Source: Shinisaurus crocodilurus
Taxonomy: Eukaryota; Chordata; Lepidosauria; Squamata; Shinisauridae
Length of the DNA: 64,000 bases
Direction of reading: 5' to 3'
NCBI GenBank assembly: GCA_021292165.1
Contig: CM037883.1
Coordinates: 8,038,934-8,102,933 of the forward strand
The translations under genes and the position numbers were made by a program. Below, piece after piece: positions 21,056 to 32,846 of the stretch; positions within the stretch are counted from its first letter, which is position 1, and the number at the start of each line of letters is the position of its first letter. The notes under the pieces were generated by a model. It searched no databases and was not told the DNA's origin. It worked only from the letters and a program-made list of their open reading frames with translations.

Positions 21056-21420
21056 TCAGTGCGGGCTCCAGATTTTTGAGGGCCCTTGGGCAAGACAGCC
21101 TCAATGCCCCCCTTCCTCAGTGAGTCTGTCTTCTCACCATCACGGCCACCAGCTGCTGTTGCTTGCTTCTCATCTTCTTTCTCATCATTGCTGCCACTTG
21201 CTAGTGTGATGCGCAGAGAGCCAGTGAGCAAGTAGGCAGTGGCATCTACTGTTCCTTCTCACCAGCCACACCACTGTTGTCTGGGCCAAAATGAGAGGAT
21301 GATGAATAAAGCAGGTTGCAATGGTGAAGAGAAAGATACATTCCAGGGGCTCTTGTCAGTGGGCTCCTGCTGGGGTGTGGACTCTTGACAGGTGTCCAGC
21401 CATGCCTACCCTTGGTCTAC
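21056..21420 (+). repeat. Dispersed repeat shared with 44362-44690
   Basis: Shared blocks include 'ggctccagatttttgaggg', 'cagtgagtctgtcttctcac', 'caccagctgctgttgcttgc', 'aggcagtggcatctactgtt' and 'gcaggttgcaatggtgaag'. No coding motif, terminal repeat or tRNA head is seen, so the class is unknown. Confidence 0.65.
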
Positions 21421-21779
21421 CCCTGGGTATGAGTAAAGTCTGGATCTAGTCCATTATTTCCTAGTTAGTGCTACAAATATTGGCCATGGGCAAAACTGTA
21501 CCAGCCAGGTGCCAAAATGGGGAAATTGATTGGCATTTGGCAGTGGATTCAGAATGAATGCAGGAACGCCTTCATAGAGCAAGATCAGGCTTCTGCTAGT
21601 TATGCAACTAGGGTTGCCAGATCTCATGAATCTAAGACCCTGAGACTCAGGAGGTAGAGCCGAAAAGCTAAGGGGTGGTGCCTTCCAAAGCAGATGGATG
21701 CAGGGAAGCTGGAGGCATTTGGTGATGTTTTAAAAGAGTGATCTCAGGCTTCTCCTCCTAGCTCATTTTAAAAAGGGGG

Positions 21780-21975
21780 CAGGGCCTTTTATGTGCTGGT
21801 GACCCCACACCTTTGGAATGCTCTTGCCCAGGAAGTGTGTATAGCCCTCTCTTCATTGGCCTTTAGGAGGATTTTAAAGACTTATTTATTCCAGACTGCA
21901 TTTGGTTGATTTTGATGCACTGTGCTTTTAAACTACGGTTTTATTTGCTGCTGCTATATTCTTTGTTATATCATA
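21780..21975 (+). mobile_element. L2-clade LINE 3' end
   Basis: 'gaccccacacctttggaatg' encodes a decayed APxLWN motif and is followed by 'ttaaagacttatttattcca' and a T-rich untranslated stretch, the usual order at L2 3' ends. Confidence 0.55.
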
Positions 21976-23554
21976 TTTGTTATTTTAACGATTCTGGAAG
22001 AGTCAAAACCTTGCACAGTATTTTGTGACCTTTTAGCCAGCCTAATAGAGGCATTACAGTGTTATGGATTTTGGCATTTCTCTTTGGGCCAACCTAGCTA
22101 CCTTCACTTTTTTTGTTGATCATATTGGTTGCCCTTTTCCCTGAAAGCTTTTCAGGATTCCCCAATACTGAAGATCCAGATGACAGTCTGCACACCCTTT
22201 ACCAATCTTCCTTTGCAAAGTGCAGTTAGAGGGAGCTGTTGGGTGTATTCCAGGACACATGCCCAATATGTTGGGTTCAACCCATACACCAGGGTTTCTC
22301 AGCAGACAGATGAATGGGGAAAGTTTTCCCTGAAGGGAGGACATCTTATAAACCACCAGTACAGTGCTAGCTACCAAAAAGATCTGGGGCTCAGGCCCAC
22401 AGGACAAAAAAAATAAAAAATTCACACATTTGTATATGCTTGTTTATATATGCTCTAAAGTCTCTCTCTGTGGTGTCCTTAAAAGACCCTGTCTCCCAAG
22501 GGCACCCCTATTTGTAAAAAAGGAATGTATGGACAGGGGAGAGGAGGGCGTTTGATTCCAGAAAAAAACTCAGGCAGAAAGATTCAATGGGGGGCAGCAG
22601 GAGGTGAAGGACATGTGGGCAAAAATGCCAGCTCATCCAGAGGGATCAGATGCAACAGAGATCACCAGGGCCCTTGTACCCTTATTTCAGAAAGTGCCCC
22701 TGGACAGCAGGGTGGTGGGGCAGAGGGCCTCCCAGAGAGTCAGGGCTCCAGTCCTATTGCGCTGCTCCTTAACACCATCTCTGAAAGCTGCTGTCCTAGA
22801 GGAAATGACGTGTGTGTGTGTGTTGCTGGTGGTGGTGGTGGTGGTGGGGAAGAAGATGTTTCATTTCCTTATTACAGAAATATTGGAACCTGATTTTTAA
22901 TGTAACCCTATTTTCAAAGTGCCTGACAATAAAACTATAAACCCCCAAAGGGAATCTATTTAAATATCACAGTTTATAATGCACCAAAATACTAATAGCA
23001 GCCAATTAGAAAAGCATGAAAGCCACATGAATCAAATAACACACCAGACAAAACAGCAGTTTAGCTATTCAGTATCAAAATCCCCATCAGACTACTTTTC
23101 ACTAAAAGCTGAAACAAAAGGTCCTAACCTGGTGCATAAAACATGGTAGAAAAGACTCCCCCTCTCTAGGTAAGGGCATTCTACAAATAGGGTACCAACA
23201 CACTTAACAATGCCTCTACCTGTTCAGTTAAGATATTTATTCTCTTGCAGGCTCATACGGAAGAAAGTGGTCCTTTAACTGATTGCTAAAAGCATATCTG
23301 ATATATTTTTTAAAAAAGGGGGGATTTTGAAGCTTACTGTAGTACATAGCCAAGCACAAGACAATCTTAGGAATGTAATCATTGAGACGGAAGTCTGATA
23401 CACACTAACACTGAGACAGACAGACAGACAGACATCTGAGAAAACAAAAATGAAAACCCATATATATATCTAGAGATTCACCAAGGACACAATGTCTATT
23501 TTATGAGAAAATATTTCAAAGAAACAATCACTCAAAATATCTGAAGGCCCAATT

Positions 23555-23587
<33 letters not shown>

Positions 23588-24089
23588 AATTACTAGCGAA
23601 CTGTGAGCAGAAACCCTCAGCTTCAACAATGCTTTGTATTAAGGGTGCTTGTAAAAGTCATCTGTCAGGCTAAAAAATTAAGCCATATGTTTCAAAACTT
23701 GACAGCAGTAATAAAGGCAGTATTGTTGGCCAGGAACTGGGGGATTTTTCTTTCTATTTTCCCCCATGCCATGAATCTTTAATGAAAACCACATCATTTT
23801 AAGCAATGACAGCAAAATTCTTAATTGCCTGTAGAATGATGTTTTTTGTTTTTATTAAAAAGGTAACAAAATCTTTGTGTGGTCCCATGTGTATATATGA
23901 AGTACTGTTAATGATGGTTTCAAACATTCGGCAATTAAGAGGAATGGTTAAATGGCATAGTTGTGTTAAAGTTTTAAATAATTGAAAAGTAAGGCCAGAA
24001 GAATGCTTGGGGCTGTGTCGCACATTATGGGCTCAATCCAGCCACAGTTAAGCATTTTTGGGCCCCATTGATTTAAGTGGGAGAGTGTT
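21976..24089. other. Quiet interval with microsatellites
   Basis: It holds (GT)7 at 22810-22823, (GGT)7 at 22825-22847, an AGAC run near 23411-23433 and (TG)14 at 23559-23586. No gene or transposon recognised elsewhere. Confidence 0.5.
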
Positions 24090-24430
24090 TAAGTATTTAT
24101 CTATTTATTTTATTGGTACCCCTCCTTTCTGCCAAAAAGTGGCACTAAGGTGGCTTACAGAAACAATCAAAATGGTTTAAAACAATAAAACTATACATTA
24201 TTAAAATACAATAAAAACATAATGATTGCAGAAAAAAAATATATTAAAAACAGCACCCAACCCAACATACCACTTACAGGATAAAGGCCTTCTTAAATAA
24301 AGCAGTCTTTGCCTGCCAGTCAAAGGACAGCAGAGAGGGAGGCAAACATGGCCTCCCTTGGGAGGGAGTTCCACAGCCTGGGAACAGCCACCAAAAAGAC
24401 CCTCTCTTGGGTCACCACCAAACATGCCAC
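24090..24430 (-). mobile_element. L2-clade LINE 3' end
   Basis: The minus strand encodes a decayed RVFLVAVPRLWNSLPREA motif (24345-24410) and runs into an A/T-rich untranslated region ending at 'tttatctatttattttattg' reversed. Orientation and motif identify the clade. Confidence 0.7.
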
Positions 24431-25861
24431 ATGGTTATTCCAGTGTCCACCAAAACTTTTAGCTAAAGTGTACACCTGTAAATCTCATGCAACAAGCATG
24501 GGCTTGGAAACACATAGCCTTGAATCCAGACTTGGAAATAAAGATGCCACTGGAGGCTGGAACTTTGCTTTGCAGCATGGCAACCTCCCAGTTTTTTTAA
24601 AAAAATATTTTAATATTTAACATTAAAAAAAATCAGATGGGGCAGAGAGCTCCACTGGCAGAGGAGTTTGTGGGCACATTAGTCCATGGGCACATTGGGA
24701 AGCAAGGTAGTGAACCAGGAATAGAGTGTATGTTAAATATTAACCACTTCCAAGAGATTTGTCTGTGCAAAGTATAACAGAAAGAAAAGGAAATAGACCC
24801 ACACTCATCAGTCCCTATCAATCATGTTGAAAGCCAGAAAAGGTCTATGTAGCAATTGAAATTGCATTGTGTTCTTCAAGCGCACTCATGGTGTGTTCTC
24901 AGACTCTTAGCTAATGGATGACCAACAGCTGTAGACTCTGTGATAAGCACTTCAGTGGAGAAGGAATAGTGAATTTGAAGAGAAATAAAGGCTCTCCCCA
25001 GGACTCCTGGTAAGGGGCCAAAATGCTGAAATTAAAAGGTACTGAAAGGAGCACAGAAAAGAAAGCCTGTTTGGTACCAGCTGGGCTAAGAGCCCAGGAA
25101 TACTGAGCATAATGTGAATGGGGCTCAGCTGGAACAGGAGCTGTCCAGCATTGGTCAGCAGGTATCAGGCAATAGATCTCAGGTGCAAGATTCAGATAGT
25201 GGAGAGAGGTCCGATTATGCAGGACCTTGGAGAGCTCCTATTGAGAGCAGCTGCTTTAGCTGCGTTCCTCTTGAGCTCAGTTGGAGGGTAATAATTTTCA
25301 GAAGAAGAAGAATCTTGCTTATTCCACCCATGCTCCAAGGAACAAATAATCAGGGTGAGGAAATGTTTTGGTCAGCCCTGCTCATCTTGGTGCATGAGCT
25401 GGTTTTCCATTGGAGTGATATAATGGAGCTGTATAAAAATTATTAATAACTGAGTTGGCCCATTAGGAAAGAGAAAATCCAGAAGTCACATTAGGGTAAT
25501 ATTTTTATTGGGACTGAATAGAACATCACAAAGCTTTCCACTTCCCATGGTTCTTCTTCACAACGGATGTTATCCAAAGGTGAAAGGGGAAGGGGTGCTG
25601 AGAAGGGAGAAATCTGGACATTTTCCTCCAGATTTAGGATCCCTCACTTCTACATTTTGTATTCTTGAAAATTTGTATTCTCCTATCTCCCAATCCCTTT
25701 AAGAAGGATTACCAGCAGACACACAGTTCTGACTTGGGTGGGTGGGTGGGTGAGGGAAGAGTGATTTTCTGTTTCAAAATGGTTGCCACCAACGAAGCAT
25801 GAGCGGAGGGGACAGATAGTGAATTTATCCTGGTCAAGAAAACTTAGGTAAACAGTGCCTC
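24431..25861. other. Unassigned sequence
   Basis: No recognisable repeat apart from a short GGGT run near 25738. Several short frames lack domain signatures. Confidence 0.4.
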
Positions 25862-26222
25862 TTAAAAGCCCCGTTTGTGCAATGGGGGGCAAAGAAGATT
25901 TTTTGTTTTATTCTCCTTTGTCCCCATTGCACAAAGAGGGCTCATGCCCTGAAGTGCAGTGGGGTCAACTTCCAGTCTTAACTGGGGCAATGCGCAGGGG
26001 GCTGTTTGTGCAACAGGGACTCTCTGACTGCTGCAGCAAGCCAAAATCAGCTTGCGATCATGCCTGTCAGAGAGAGGAGGCTCATTCCTCTGTGTGGTGT
26101 CCCCTGGAGGAAGGGGGGGGGGAGGAAGCAGAGCACCCATGATGAGCCCGATCATTTGTCAGGCTCATCATGGGTGCTTCGGGTGTGTGTGTCTTCCACC
26201 AACCCATCATGGTAAATCACCA
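25862..26222. repeat. Nested palindromic segments
   Basis: 'gtttgtgcaatgggg' faces 'ccccattgcacaaag' (25870-25937). 'acccatgatgagcc' faces 'ggctcatcatgggt' (26138-26175), and 'caacccatcatggt' faces 'accatgatgggttg' (26200-26233). They look like arms of related foldback elements. Confidence 0.6.
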
Positions 26223-26224
26223 TG

Positions 26225-26432
26225 ATGGGTTGCCGTTATGTGTGAACCTGACCTCGGAGCTGCAGCCAGCATGGTTCTTTCCACACCAGCTGTGAGGGCA
26301 GAGGAAGGGCACTCTGAGTTCGGAGTCCCAGCTCTGACCTTGGACCACATTTCCGAGGTCAGAGCTGGGACTCCAAATTATCCTAGGGCCATCTAGGCTC
26401 TGTCTAGCTGCCATAGGATTGCTCCCTAGATC
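26225..26432 (+). mobile_element. Dispersed foldback family, right half
   Basis: 'gcagccagcatggttctttc', 'cagctgtgagggcagaggaa', 'aattatcctagggccatcta' and the end 'gctgccataggattgctccc' match 32378-32817. 'tgacctcggag' and a second, complementary copy of the 'cagagctgggactcc' block form an internal hairpin. Confidence 0.6.
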
Positions 26433-26485
26433 AATGGTAACTCTTTTGTGAGACCCCAAAGAAAACAATCACCCACAAACAAGAG

Positions 26486-28477
26486 GTGAGAAGGCTAGAG
26501 CGCCGATGGCGAAATTCCCGCTCCAAAGACGATCGAACACGGGTTAGAGCTGCATCTTCAGCCTACCGGGTGGCAGTGAAGGCAGCAAAAAAGAATTTCT
26601 ATGCTGCCTCCATTGCGTCTGTGGAGTGCTGCCCCAGGAGGCTGTTCCAAGTGGTCCGGAGTCTGGTCGATCCAGTCACCCCGGACCCAATGGAACAGTC
26701 TAAAGCCTCCTGTGAGGCTTTAGTGAAGCACTTTGCAGATAAAATTGATTGGATTAGGAGTGGGATATTGTGCGTCGTGGATACAGGGAGTGAGCGGGAG
26801 GAGGCCAATGGCAGACCGGTTTTGTGGGATCGGTTCTGGCTTCTTCCTTCTGATGAAGTGGACAAGGTGCTTTCATCTGTGAGGCCGACCACCTGCTTGC
26901 TTGATCCTTGCCCGTCCTGGCTCATAATGAGCTGTAGGGAGAGACTGGGTGAGGGGATCAAGGCGGTGGTGAATGCCTCCCTCGAGGAGGGAGTGATGCC
27001 ATCAGACCTCAAGGAGGCAGTAATAACACCGCTTCTAAAGAAGCCCTCCTTGGATCCCCAGGATTTAAACAACTTTCGCCCAGTCTCCAATTTACCATTT
27101 CTGGGCAAGGTGATTGAGCGAGTGGTGGGGGCTCACTTGGATGAAGCTGATTATTTAGATCCATGCCAGTCGGGCTTCAGGCCTGGACATGGGACGGATG
27201 ATATGAGGAGGGCTTTGGATAGGGGCAAATGCTCCTTTCTAGTCCTCCTTGATCTCTCAGCAGCTTTTGATACTGTTGACCACGGTATCCTCCTGGACCG
27301 CCTGGAGGGGTTGGGCATGGGAGGCACTGTATTGCAGTGGTTCCGGTCCTTCCTCTCTGGAAGGTACCAGAGGGTAGTTCTCGGGGAGGAGGCTTTGGAC
27401 TCTCAGCCGCTCACTTGTGGAGTGCCGCAGGGTTCCATCCTCTCCCCGATGTTATTCAATATCTACCTCAAGCTGCTGGGAGCTATCATCAGGAGGTGTG
27501 GGGTGTGGTGTCATCAGTATGCAGATGACACGCAGCTCTACCTCTGTTTCAAATCTTCACCGAGGTTGGCCGTTGAGACCCTGTCCAAGTGCCTGGAGGC
27601 AGTGGCTGGATGGAACATGCTGAAGCTGAACCCCGACAAGACCGAGGTACTTCTGGTGGGGGACAAGGGGAGGTTAGGGGATGTTGACCTGGTGCTGAAT
27701 GGGGCACATCTGCCCCTGAAGGACCAGGTCCGCAGCTTGGGGGTCATCCTTGACTCCTAGCTGTCCGTGGAGGCTCAAGTGTCCGCTGTGAGCTGGGTGG
27801 CGCTGTATCAACTCCATCTGATACGGCAGCTGTGCCCCTACTTTCCTAATCATCTGCTCCCATCAGTGGTTCATGCCTTGGTCTCCTCTCGCCTAGACTA
27901 CTGTAATGCGCTCTACATGGGGTTACCCTTGAAGATGGTTCGGAAGCTACAGCTGGTACAGAACGTGGCGGCTCGCCCGGTTAAAGGCAGCGGCCAGCGG
28001 GACCACATCACGCCAGTGCTGAAGGAGTTGCACTGGCTACCAGTTGCTTGCCGAGCCAAATTCAAGGTGTTGGTTTTGACCTTTAAAACCCTATATGGCT
28101 CTGGTCCAGTCTATCTCAAGGAGCGTCTCCAGCAACACCAAGTGGGCCGCTCAACAAGATCTGCCACGGACGGCCTTCTCCTTGTCCCTTCAGCCAGAGC
28201 AGCTAGACTGGTGGGGACAAGGAAGAGGGCCTTTTCTGTGGCGGCCCCCGTACTGTGGAACTCTCTCCCGAGTGACCTCCGCCATGCCCCCTCTCTGCTG
28301 AGCTTCCGCCGCTCATTAAAAACTTGGCTGTTCAGGCGGGAATATGGGGTGGGTTAAGATTTTAAAATGTTTATACTGTTTTAAATGTATTTTATTGTTT
28401 TTATTCTATGTACATGGCCAGGGTGGCTGGTTGCCAGCTAGATGGGCAATTAATAAATGTAAATAATAATAAATGTA

Positions 28478-28513
<36 letters not shown>
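26486..28513 (+). pseudogene. L2-clade LINE reverse transcriptase, 5'-truncated, one in-frame stop
   Basis: A 424-codon open frame (no true start; it opens with GTG at the truncation point) is followed in the same frame, after a single TAG at 27758-27760, by 196 more codons to a TAA at about 28355. Recognisable in order: a basic linker (RRWRNSRSKDD), the PLLKKPSLDPQDLNNFRPVS region, SGFRPGHGTDDM, the catalytic block LLDLSAAFDTVDHGILL near residue 252, GVPQGSILSPMLFNIYL near 312 and YADDTQLYL near 345, then LKLNPDKTEVL. After the stop come VVHALVSSRLDYCNALYMG, FKVLVLTFKTLYGSGP and AFSVAAPVLWNSLPSDLR. These are signatures of the L2 clade. The upstream endonuclease domain is missing. The 3' untranslated part ends in 'aataaatgtaaataat' and (AAT)n at 28456-28513. 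Apart from the one stop the frame is intact, so the copy looks fairly young. Confidence 0.93.
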
Positions 28514-29305
28514 CCATTGTGATTCTGTTCCAATGAGCCTAACAATGCTGTTTGGAGCACCTAAGAATACCATCAACACTCTGAGAATGCAATAGAAGTG
28601 AGCATTTCCTGTTGGTTTCCAGGGACCATTGATTTATTCATTTCCCCCCTCGCTTTTAGACCAATTTCAGTATCCCCTCTCAAAAGAGAGACAGTGCTGT
28701 TTGATGTATAGCTGATCTGAAGCAAGCATGATACACATCTACTCACACACAGAGTAGATTATTTGCTCATTCATCCAGAAGCTCCCACTTTATCAGCAAT
28801 CCTTTAAATATAAATCTCTGTCAGGAGAGCTATTTCTTTAGGCTGTTCTGAACATTTGCCTTATTTCATAGTTTATTTTTTCCCCTCCCTTGGTGTATCA
28901 CTGCTCAGTTTCTTTTTTTCTGCTTGGCTTGTCCACCTGTCTTTTCCAGTTAAGAGAGTTCACCTTGTAGCTGATGAACGGGAAGGACTGTTGTTCATAC
29001 ACTGCTCCAAAAATAAGTTTTCCAGATTTTGTTCCAGGATGTCAGCACTGGGGTGTCAGAAGCACACAGGGCACTGGAAGTATGATTCCTGGGAGGAAAG
29101 GACTGGAGTTCAGAAAGAACTGAGGCCAAATGGGGGGGGGGAGCTTAAATAGGGCTGGAGAGGCAGGCAGTCGTAGAGAGACTTGGGAATAGCTGGGAAA
29201 GATGAGATGTGCAGATGCTTGCGAAAGGAGAAGCACAGAATCTGGGTAACTCCTAACCTGGAATCATTTCTGGCCAGGCCTGGCCAGGAGGAATTGATGG
29301 TGGGT
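28514..29305. other. Unassigned sequence
   Basis: No family recognised. Confidence 0.4.
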
Positions 29306-29450
29306 GGAGCTCTACTGCCTCAGTGGTAAGGTGTATACAATGCATGCAGAAGGGCCCAGGTCCGATCCCAGCATCTCTCTCATACCTGAAACTCTGGACA
29401 GCCGCTGCCAGTCAGCAGTCGACAGTACTGGAACAGATCGACCAACGCAA
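29306..29450 (+). mobile_element. tRNA-Ala-like SINE, diverged
   Basis: 'actgcctcagtggtaaggtg' (A-box region), 'atgcatgcagaagggcccag' (anticodon arm like tRNA-Ala TGC) and 'gtccgatcccagcatctctc' (B box) are followed by 'ctgccagtcagcagtcgaca'. The 3' end is lost. Confidence 0.7.
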
Positions 29451-29616
29451 CTAGGGATGTGTGAGGATTTTGTTTGGGGAGTGGAAATCTGACGGACTAG
29501 CTGGGCTCGACCGCCCCAAACTCCATCCCGCTTACCTCTTCCCCGGCGTTGACTAGCATTCTCCTGAGTCGAGCCAGGGAAGCGGCTTCTGGGTTCCTGG
29601 TGGGCCTCTGTTTACA

Positions 29617-29709
29617 TAGAAAATGCCTTAAGATACATCAAAAGCGGCCACAATTTGTATGATTTGCACAAATTGTGGCCATTTTTGTCATATCTTAAGG
29701 CATTTTCTA
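29617..29709. repeat. Imperfect 42-bp palindrome
   Basis: Arms 29617-29658 and 29668-29709 pair at 37 of 42 positions around a 9-base loop. They contain 'gaaaatgccttaagata' and 'ggccacaatttgt'. Weaker outer complementarity ('ggttcctggtgg' with 'aggaacc') suggests the hairpin is the core of a foldback transposon. Confidence 0.85.
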
Positions 29710-29893
29710 CATAAATAGAGGAACCTAGAATTCCAGCAAGTGGTGTGGTGTGCACCAGATTTCGACCGAGCTTGGCGGGTGCAGCATCAGCATCCGCTGA
29801 GCCAGAGGTGGGTCGGGTCCCAGTGGATCGCCCACCCCAAATGCAACTGACTCAGTTTAAGGCAGCTTCCTAGGTTCCTAAGATAATTCCTAA

Positions 29894-30148
29894 GGAGACC
29901 AAGTGTGGCGTAGTGGTGAGAGTGTTGGACTGGGACTCAGGAGATCCGGGTTCTAGTCCCCGCCCGGCCATGAAACTCACTGGGTGACTTTGGGCCAGTC
30001 ACTGACTCTCAGCCTAACCTACCTCACAGGGATAAGTTGTGAGGATAAAATGGAGAGGAGGAGGAGGATTATGTAAGCCGCCTTGGGTTCCTTGCAGGAA
30101 AAAAGACAGGGTCATAAATATAATAATAATAAATAATAAATAAATAAA
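29894..30148 (+). mobile_element. Sauria-type tRNA-derived SINE, full length
   Basis: tRNA head 'tgtggcgtagtggtgagagt', B box 'ggttctagtccccgcccggc', body 'actgggtgactttgggccag' and 'agcctaacctacctcacagg', tail 'gccttgggttccttgcagga', then AAT/AAAT repeats. Confidence 0.9.
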
Positions 30149-30239
30149 ATACTGCCATTGCAGCTTTCTGGCTGTACAGCCTCAAATGGCTCACACAAGA
30201 GACAGTAGAATAGAAAATGATATGCCTGTCTGCTCCTTG

Positions 30240-30710
30240 TAAGTGATGTTACTTATAGGAGTACAATGTACAGACATTGCAAAATCAGTTCCGTCTATGT
30301 TTTGTGCATTGTCGGGCACCTTTCATTCCAACATCCATTCATTGATGGAATCGGATTTTGCGCAAATACGTTCACTATGCATTTGTGCAAATTTGCACTC
30401 CCGAAAATGTACAAATCCTCCCAAAATGTGCAAATCCCAGAAAAAATGTGTACTTTTATGCTTTTGCCTATGGGTTGCCTATGAGTGTTGATGGGGGAAA
30501 TGTGCATTTTTTTGTTGGTATTTTTAAATTTTCCATATTTTTCTGTCACTAAATTTGTGTAAAATTATGGAAAATAAAATTTAAAAAATGGTCTGCAAAT
30601 CCGCAGAATCCATGCACCTCGGGAGAAGCCAGTCTGCTGCTGGAATTTGTGGGTCAGATTCTTAGAAATTCAAACTCATTTGAGTCCATTGTGGATTTCT
30701 TTGACAATCC
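30240..30710 (-). mobile_element. Diverged copy of the GGGATGT foldback family
   Basis: Read on the minus strand it shares with 40311-40730 the blocks corresponding to 'gtggatttctttgacaatcc', 'ctcatttgagtccatt', 'ggtctgcaaatccgcagaat', 'tttgcgcaaata'/'tttgtgcaaatttgc' and 'attcattgatggaatcg'. The ends are too worn to define exactly. Confidence 0.5.
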
Positions 30711-30850
30711 TATGCATGAATTTTGTACTTGGGTTTTGGGACTGGAGTGGGGAAACACAGAACCACCAGAATTGGCCTTGGCAGTTCAGGAGAAACTCAA
30801 ACTGCAGTACTTGCACCATCTTAGCTTTACACATTCTGCAGAATATTCAT

Positions 30851-31214
30851 ACGCCAGGAATGGGAAACCTCAGGCCTGGGCTCCCAATCCGGCCTTCCTG
30901 GGGTCCCAGTGTGGCCTCCCAGAGTTCCCCAGATGGACATACACCCTTCCCCTGTCCCCACGTGGAGGCTGGGCTCCAATGTGAGGGGGGTCTGTATCCC
31001 CTCTGGATTTTACTCAGAACTTTTAAGGAGTGAAGGACACCCCAAATAGGTTCAGCACCACGGATAGCTCCTTAAATGACACCAGCCTCCACTCCCTGTC
31101 CCCACCTCCCACTTATTGTTTGGTGGGTTAGCAGCTTTTGTGAGTCCCCCCCCCCCATTCTAAAATGTTGAAATGCCTCATTAGTCGCTGGCCGTGAAAG
31201 CTTCAAGCTAAAAT
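30851..31214 (+). mobile_element. hAT-like element (CAGGGGT family) interrupted by a foldback element
   Basis: Left part 'ggaatgggaaacctcaggcc' to 30960 and right part from about 31094 ('ttattgtttggtgggttagc', 'ccattctaaaatgttgaaat') together resemble 43980-44303 with the segment 30961-31093 inserted between. The 3' end is cut by the L2 fragment. Confidence 0.7.
30961..31093 (+). mobile_element. Nested foldback element with 11-bp flanking duplication
   Basis: Ends CGTGGAGGCT and AGCCTCCACT are near-complementary. CCCTGTCCCCA occurs directly on both sides (30950-30960 and 31094-31104), fitting a target duplication. Same family as 9142 and 11186, judged by 'tctggattttactcagaact' and 'ttcagcaccacggatagctc'. 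Confidence 0.75.
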
Positions 31215-31708
31215 ATTTTCCCACTTTTTAATTTATTTACACGATTTATATACTGCTCCATATTCTGCTATGGGGTATTTCAGAGTGGTGAATAATAAAA
31301 GTTAAAACAGATAAAAGAATAAAACAATATGTTAAAAACAGAATCAATAACACCGTGGCTGGTTAGCTCAGGAAGGTTTCCTGAAACGAAAATGTTTTTA
31401 GGAGGCTCTGAAAGCAATACAATGTTGGCACCTGCCTCACTGACCTCCAGATGCAGGGAGTTTTTGAAAGAAATGGAGCCTTACAATGAAGGCTCTCCTC
31501 CGGGTGGACTCCAATTGGGACATATATCCATATGGAACCACCAGGGACATGCCATCTGATGGTCTTGGTGACTGGGCAGGTTGGTAAGGGAGAAGGTGCT
31601 CTCTCAGGTATCCTGGTCCCAAGTTAAGTCTTTATACACTAGTACCAAAACCTTAAGCCTTGCCCAGTAGCGAATAGGCAGCCAGTATATGCAGTGTGTG
31701 TGTGTGTT
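31215..31708 (-). pseudogene. L2-clade LINE C-terminal and 3' fragment
   Basis: On the minus strand a WARLKVLVL-like motif (about 31640-31680), a worn RRAFIV region (about 31490) and the untranslated 3' end at 'tttaatttatttacacgatt' appear in the expected order. Frames are broken. Confidence 0.65.
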
Positions 31709-31805
31709 GACCATACCCCTTTGGCCCTGCTCACCACTGAATGCAGCCTCCAAGAGCTTCTCCAATATTTACTTTGGCCTATGGACTGAAAGAGGTCAAA
31801 CCACA
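31709..31805 (+). mobile_element. hAT-like element (CAGGGGT family), 3' fragment
   Basis: 'gaatgcagcctccaagagct', 'ttggcctatggactgaaaga' and 'ggtcaaacc' match the right end of 43980-44303. Confidence 0.55.
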
Positions 31806-32277
31806 TAGCAGTCCAAAAAAATCTAGAGGGATCCAGTTCTTCACCTGCACCAGTTCCCATCAGTGTTAGGGAATGGCCCTATCCAGGCATATAAGGTGTC
31901 CTTTTCTAACAGCCTGCTTGCACAGAGTTTGCACGCATATCTTAACCACATTGTACTTACTGGAGTTTCTAAATCAGAATGCGTGCCTGGCAGGTTCCTG
32001 GCTGCTGTGAATCAGTGCCTCCTTGTTGATCGCTGTTGGCAGTCATGTTATCCTGTGATATTTTTAGACTATAAAATGAGCGGAGAAGCCAGCCGTTCAG
32101 GATTCATTTCTGGAGGCGATGCTGTACTTAACATTCTCAAAAGACGGTTGGGTTCTTTTCACCATAATAATTACAGATTTATGGGTAATAAAATACCTGC
32201 AATCTGCTTTAACATGCTAGCATCAATGCTTGACTGGTAGCCTTTCACTTGCGAAAGAGAGTGATGTAAGAGATGGC
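31806..32277. other. Repeat-free interval
   Basis: AT-rich, no recognisable repeat; 'accataataattacagattt' and 'ggtaataaaatacctgc' give it the look of unique, possibly constrained DNA. That is an impression only. Confidence 0.35.
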
Positions 32278-32303
32278 CTCTCTCTCTCTCTCTGTTTTTT
32301 TTT
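32278..32303 (+). repeat. (TC)n plus poly-T
   Basis: Eight TC units followed by a T-run and a G-run. Confidence 0.85.
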
Positions 32304-32377
32304 TGGGGGGGGCGGGAAACCATAAGTGCATTGCTTCATTTCCCCTTTTGTGAGCAAAAGCATTAATGCAACTGGAC

Positions 32378-32817
32378 AGCGCAATCCAATGTGGCTGCCT
32401 GTAACCCTCCAAACCTGGAGGATTATGGGCATCGTATGGAGGGCGGAAAGAGCACAGAGGTGGAGGTTGCCTCCATGCTTCTCCTGCCCGGCAAAACCCT
32501 TAGCTGATTTCGGCCATCTTAGGTGTTTTGTCCTGGAGCACGAGGAGAGGAAGCTGAGGTGCCTCCAGGACACTGCATATGCTGGTGGAGCCTGTCTCCT
32601 CTCCTCTCTTCCCCACCCCCACCCACAAAACTCAATTTCCAAGGTTGCTCAGGTTGCAACCTTGAAGCCACAGCCTGCATGGTTCTTTCCATGCCAGCTG
32701 TGAGGGCAGAGGGAGGGCACTCCGAGCTCGGAGTAAGTTTCTGTGGTTGGAGGTGGGACTCTGAATTATCCTATGGCCATCTAGACACTGTCTAGTGGCC
32801 ATAGGATTGTGTCATAA
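32378..32817 (+). mobile_element. Dispersed foldback family (GCGCAATCC...CCATAGGATTG), longest copy
   Basis: It starts 'gcgcaatccaatgtggctgc' and ends 'agtggccataggattgtgtc'. Internal blocks 'gtatggagggcggaaagagc', 'ggttgcctccatgcttctcc' and 'gcatggttctttccatgcca' recur in the copies at 6979 and 26225. It encodes nothing recognisable. Confidence 0.6.
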
Positions 32818-32846
32818 GAGCTTGGTTAATGAAAGCTTGTGTTCAC

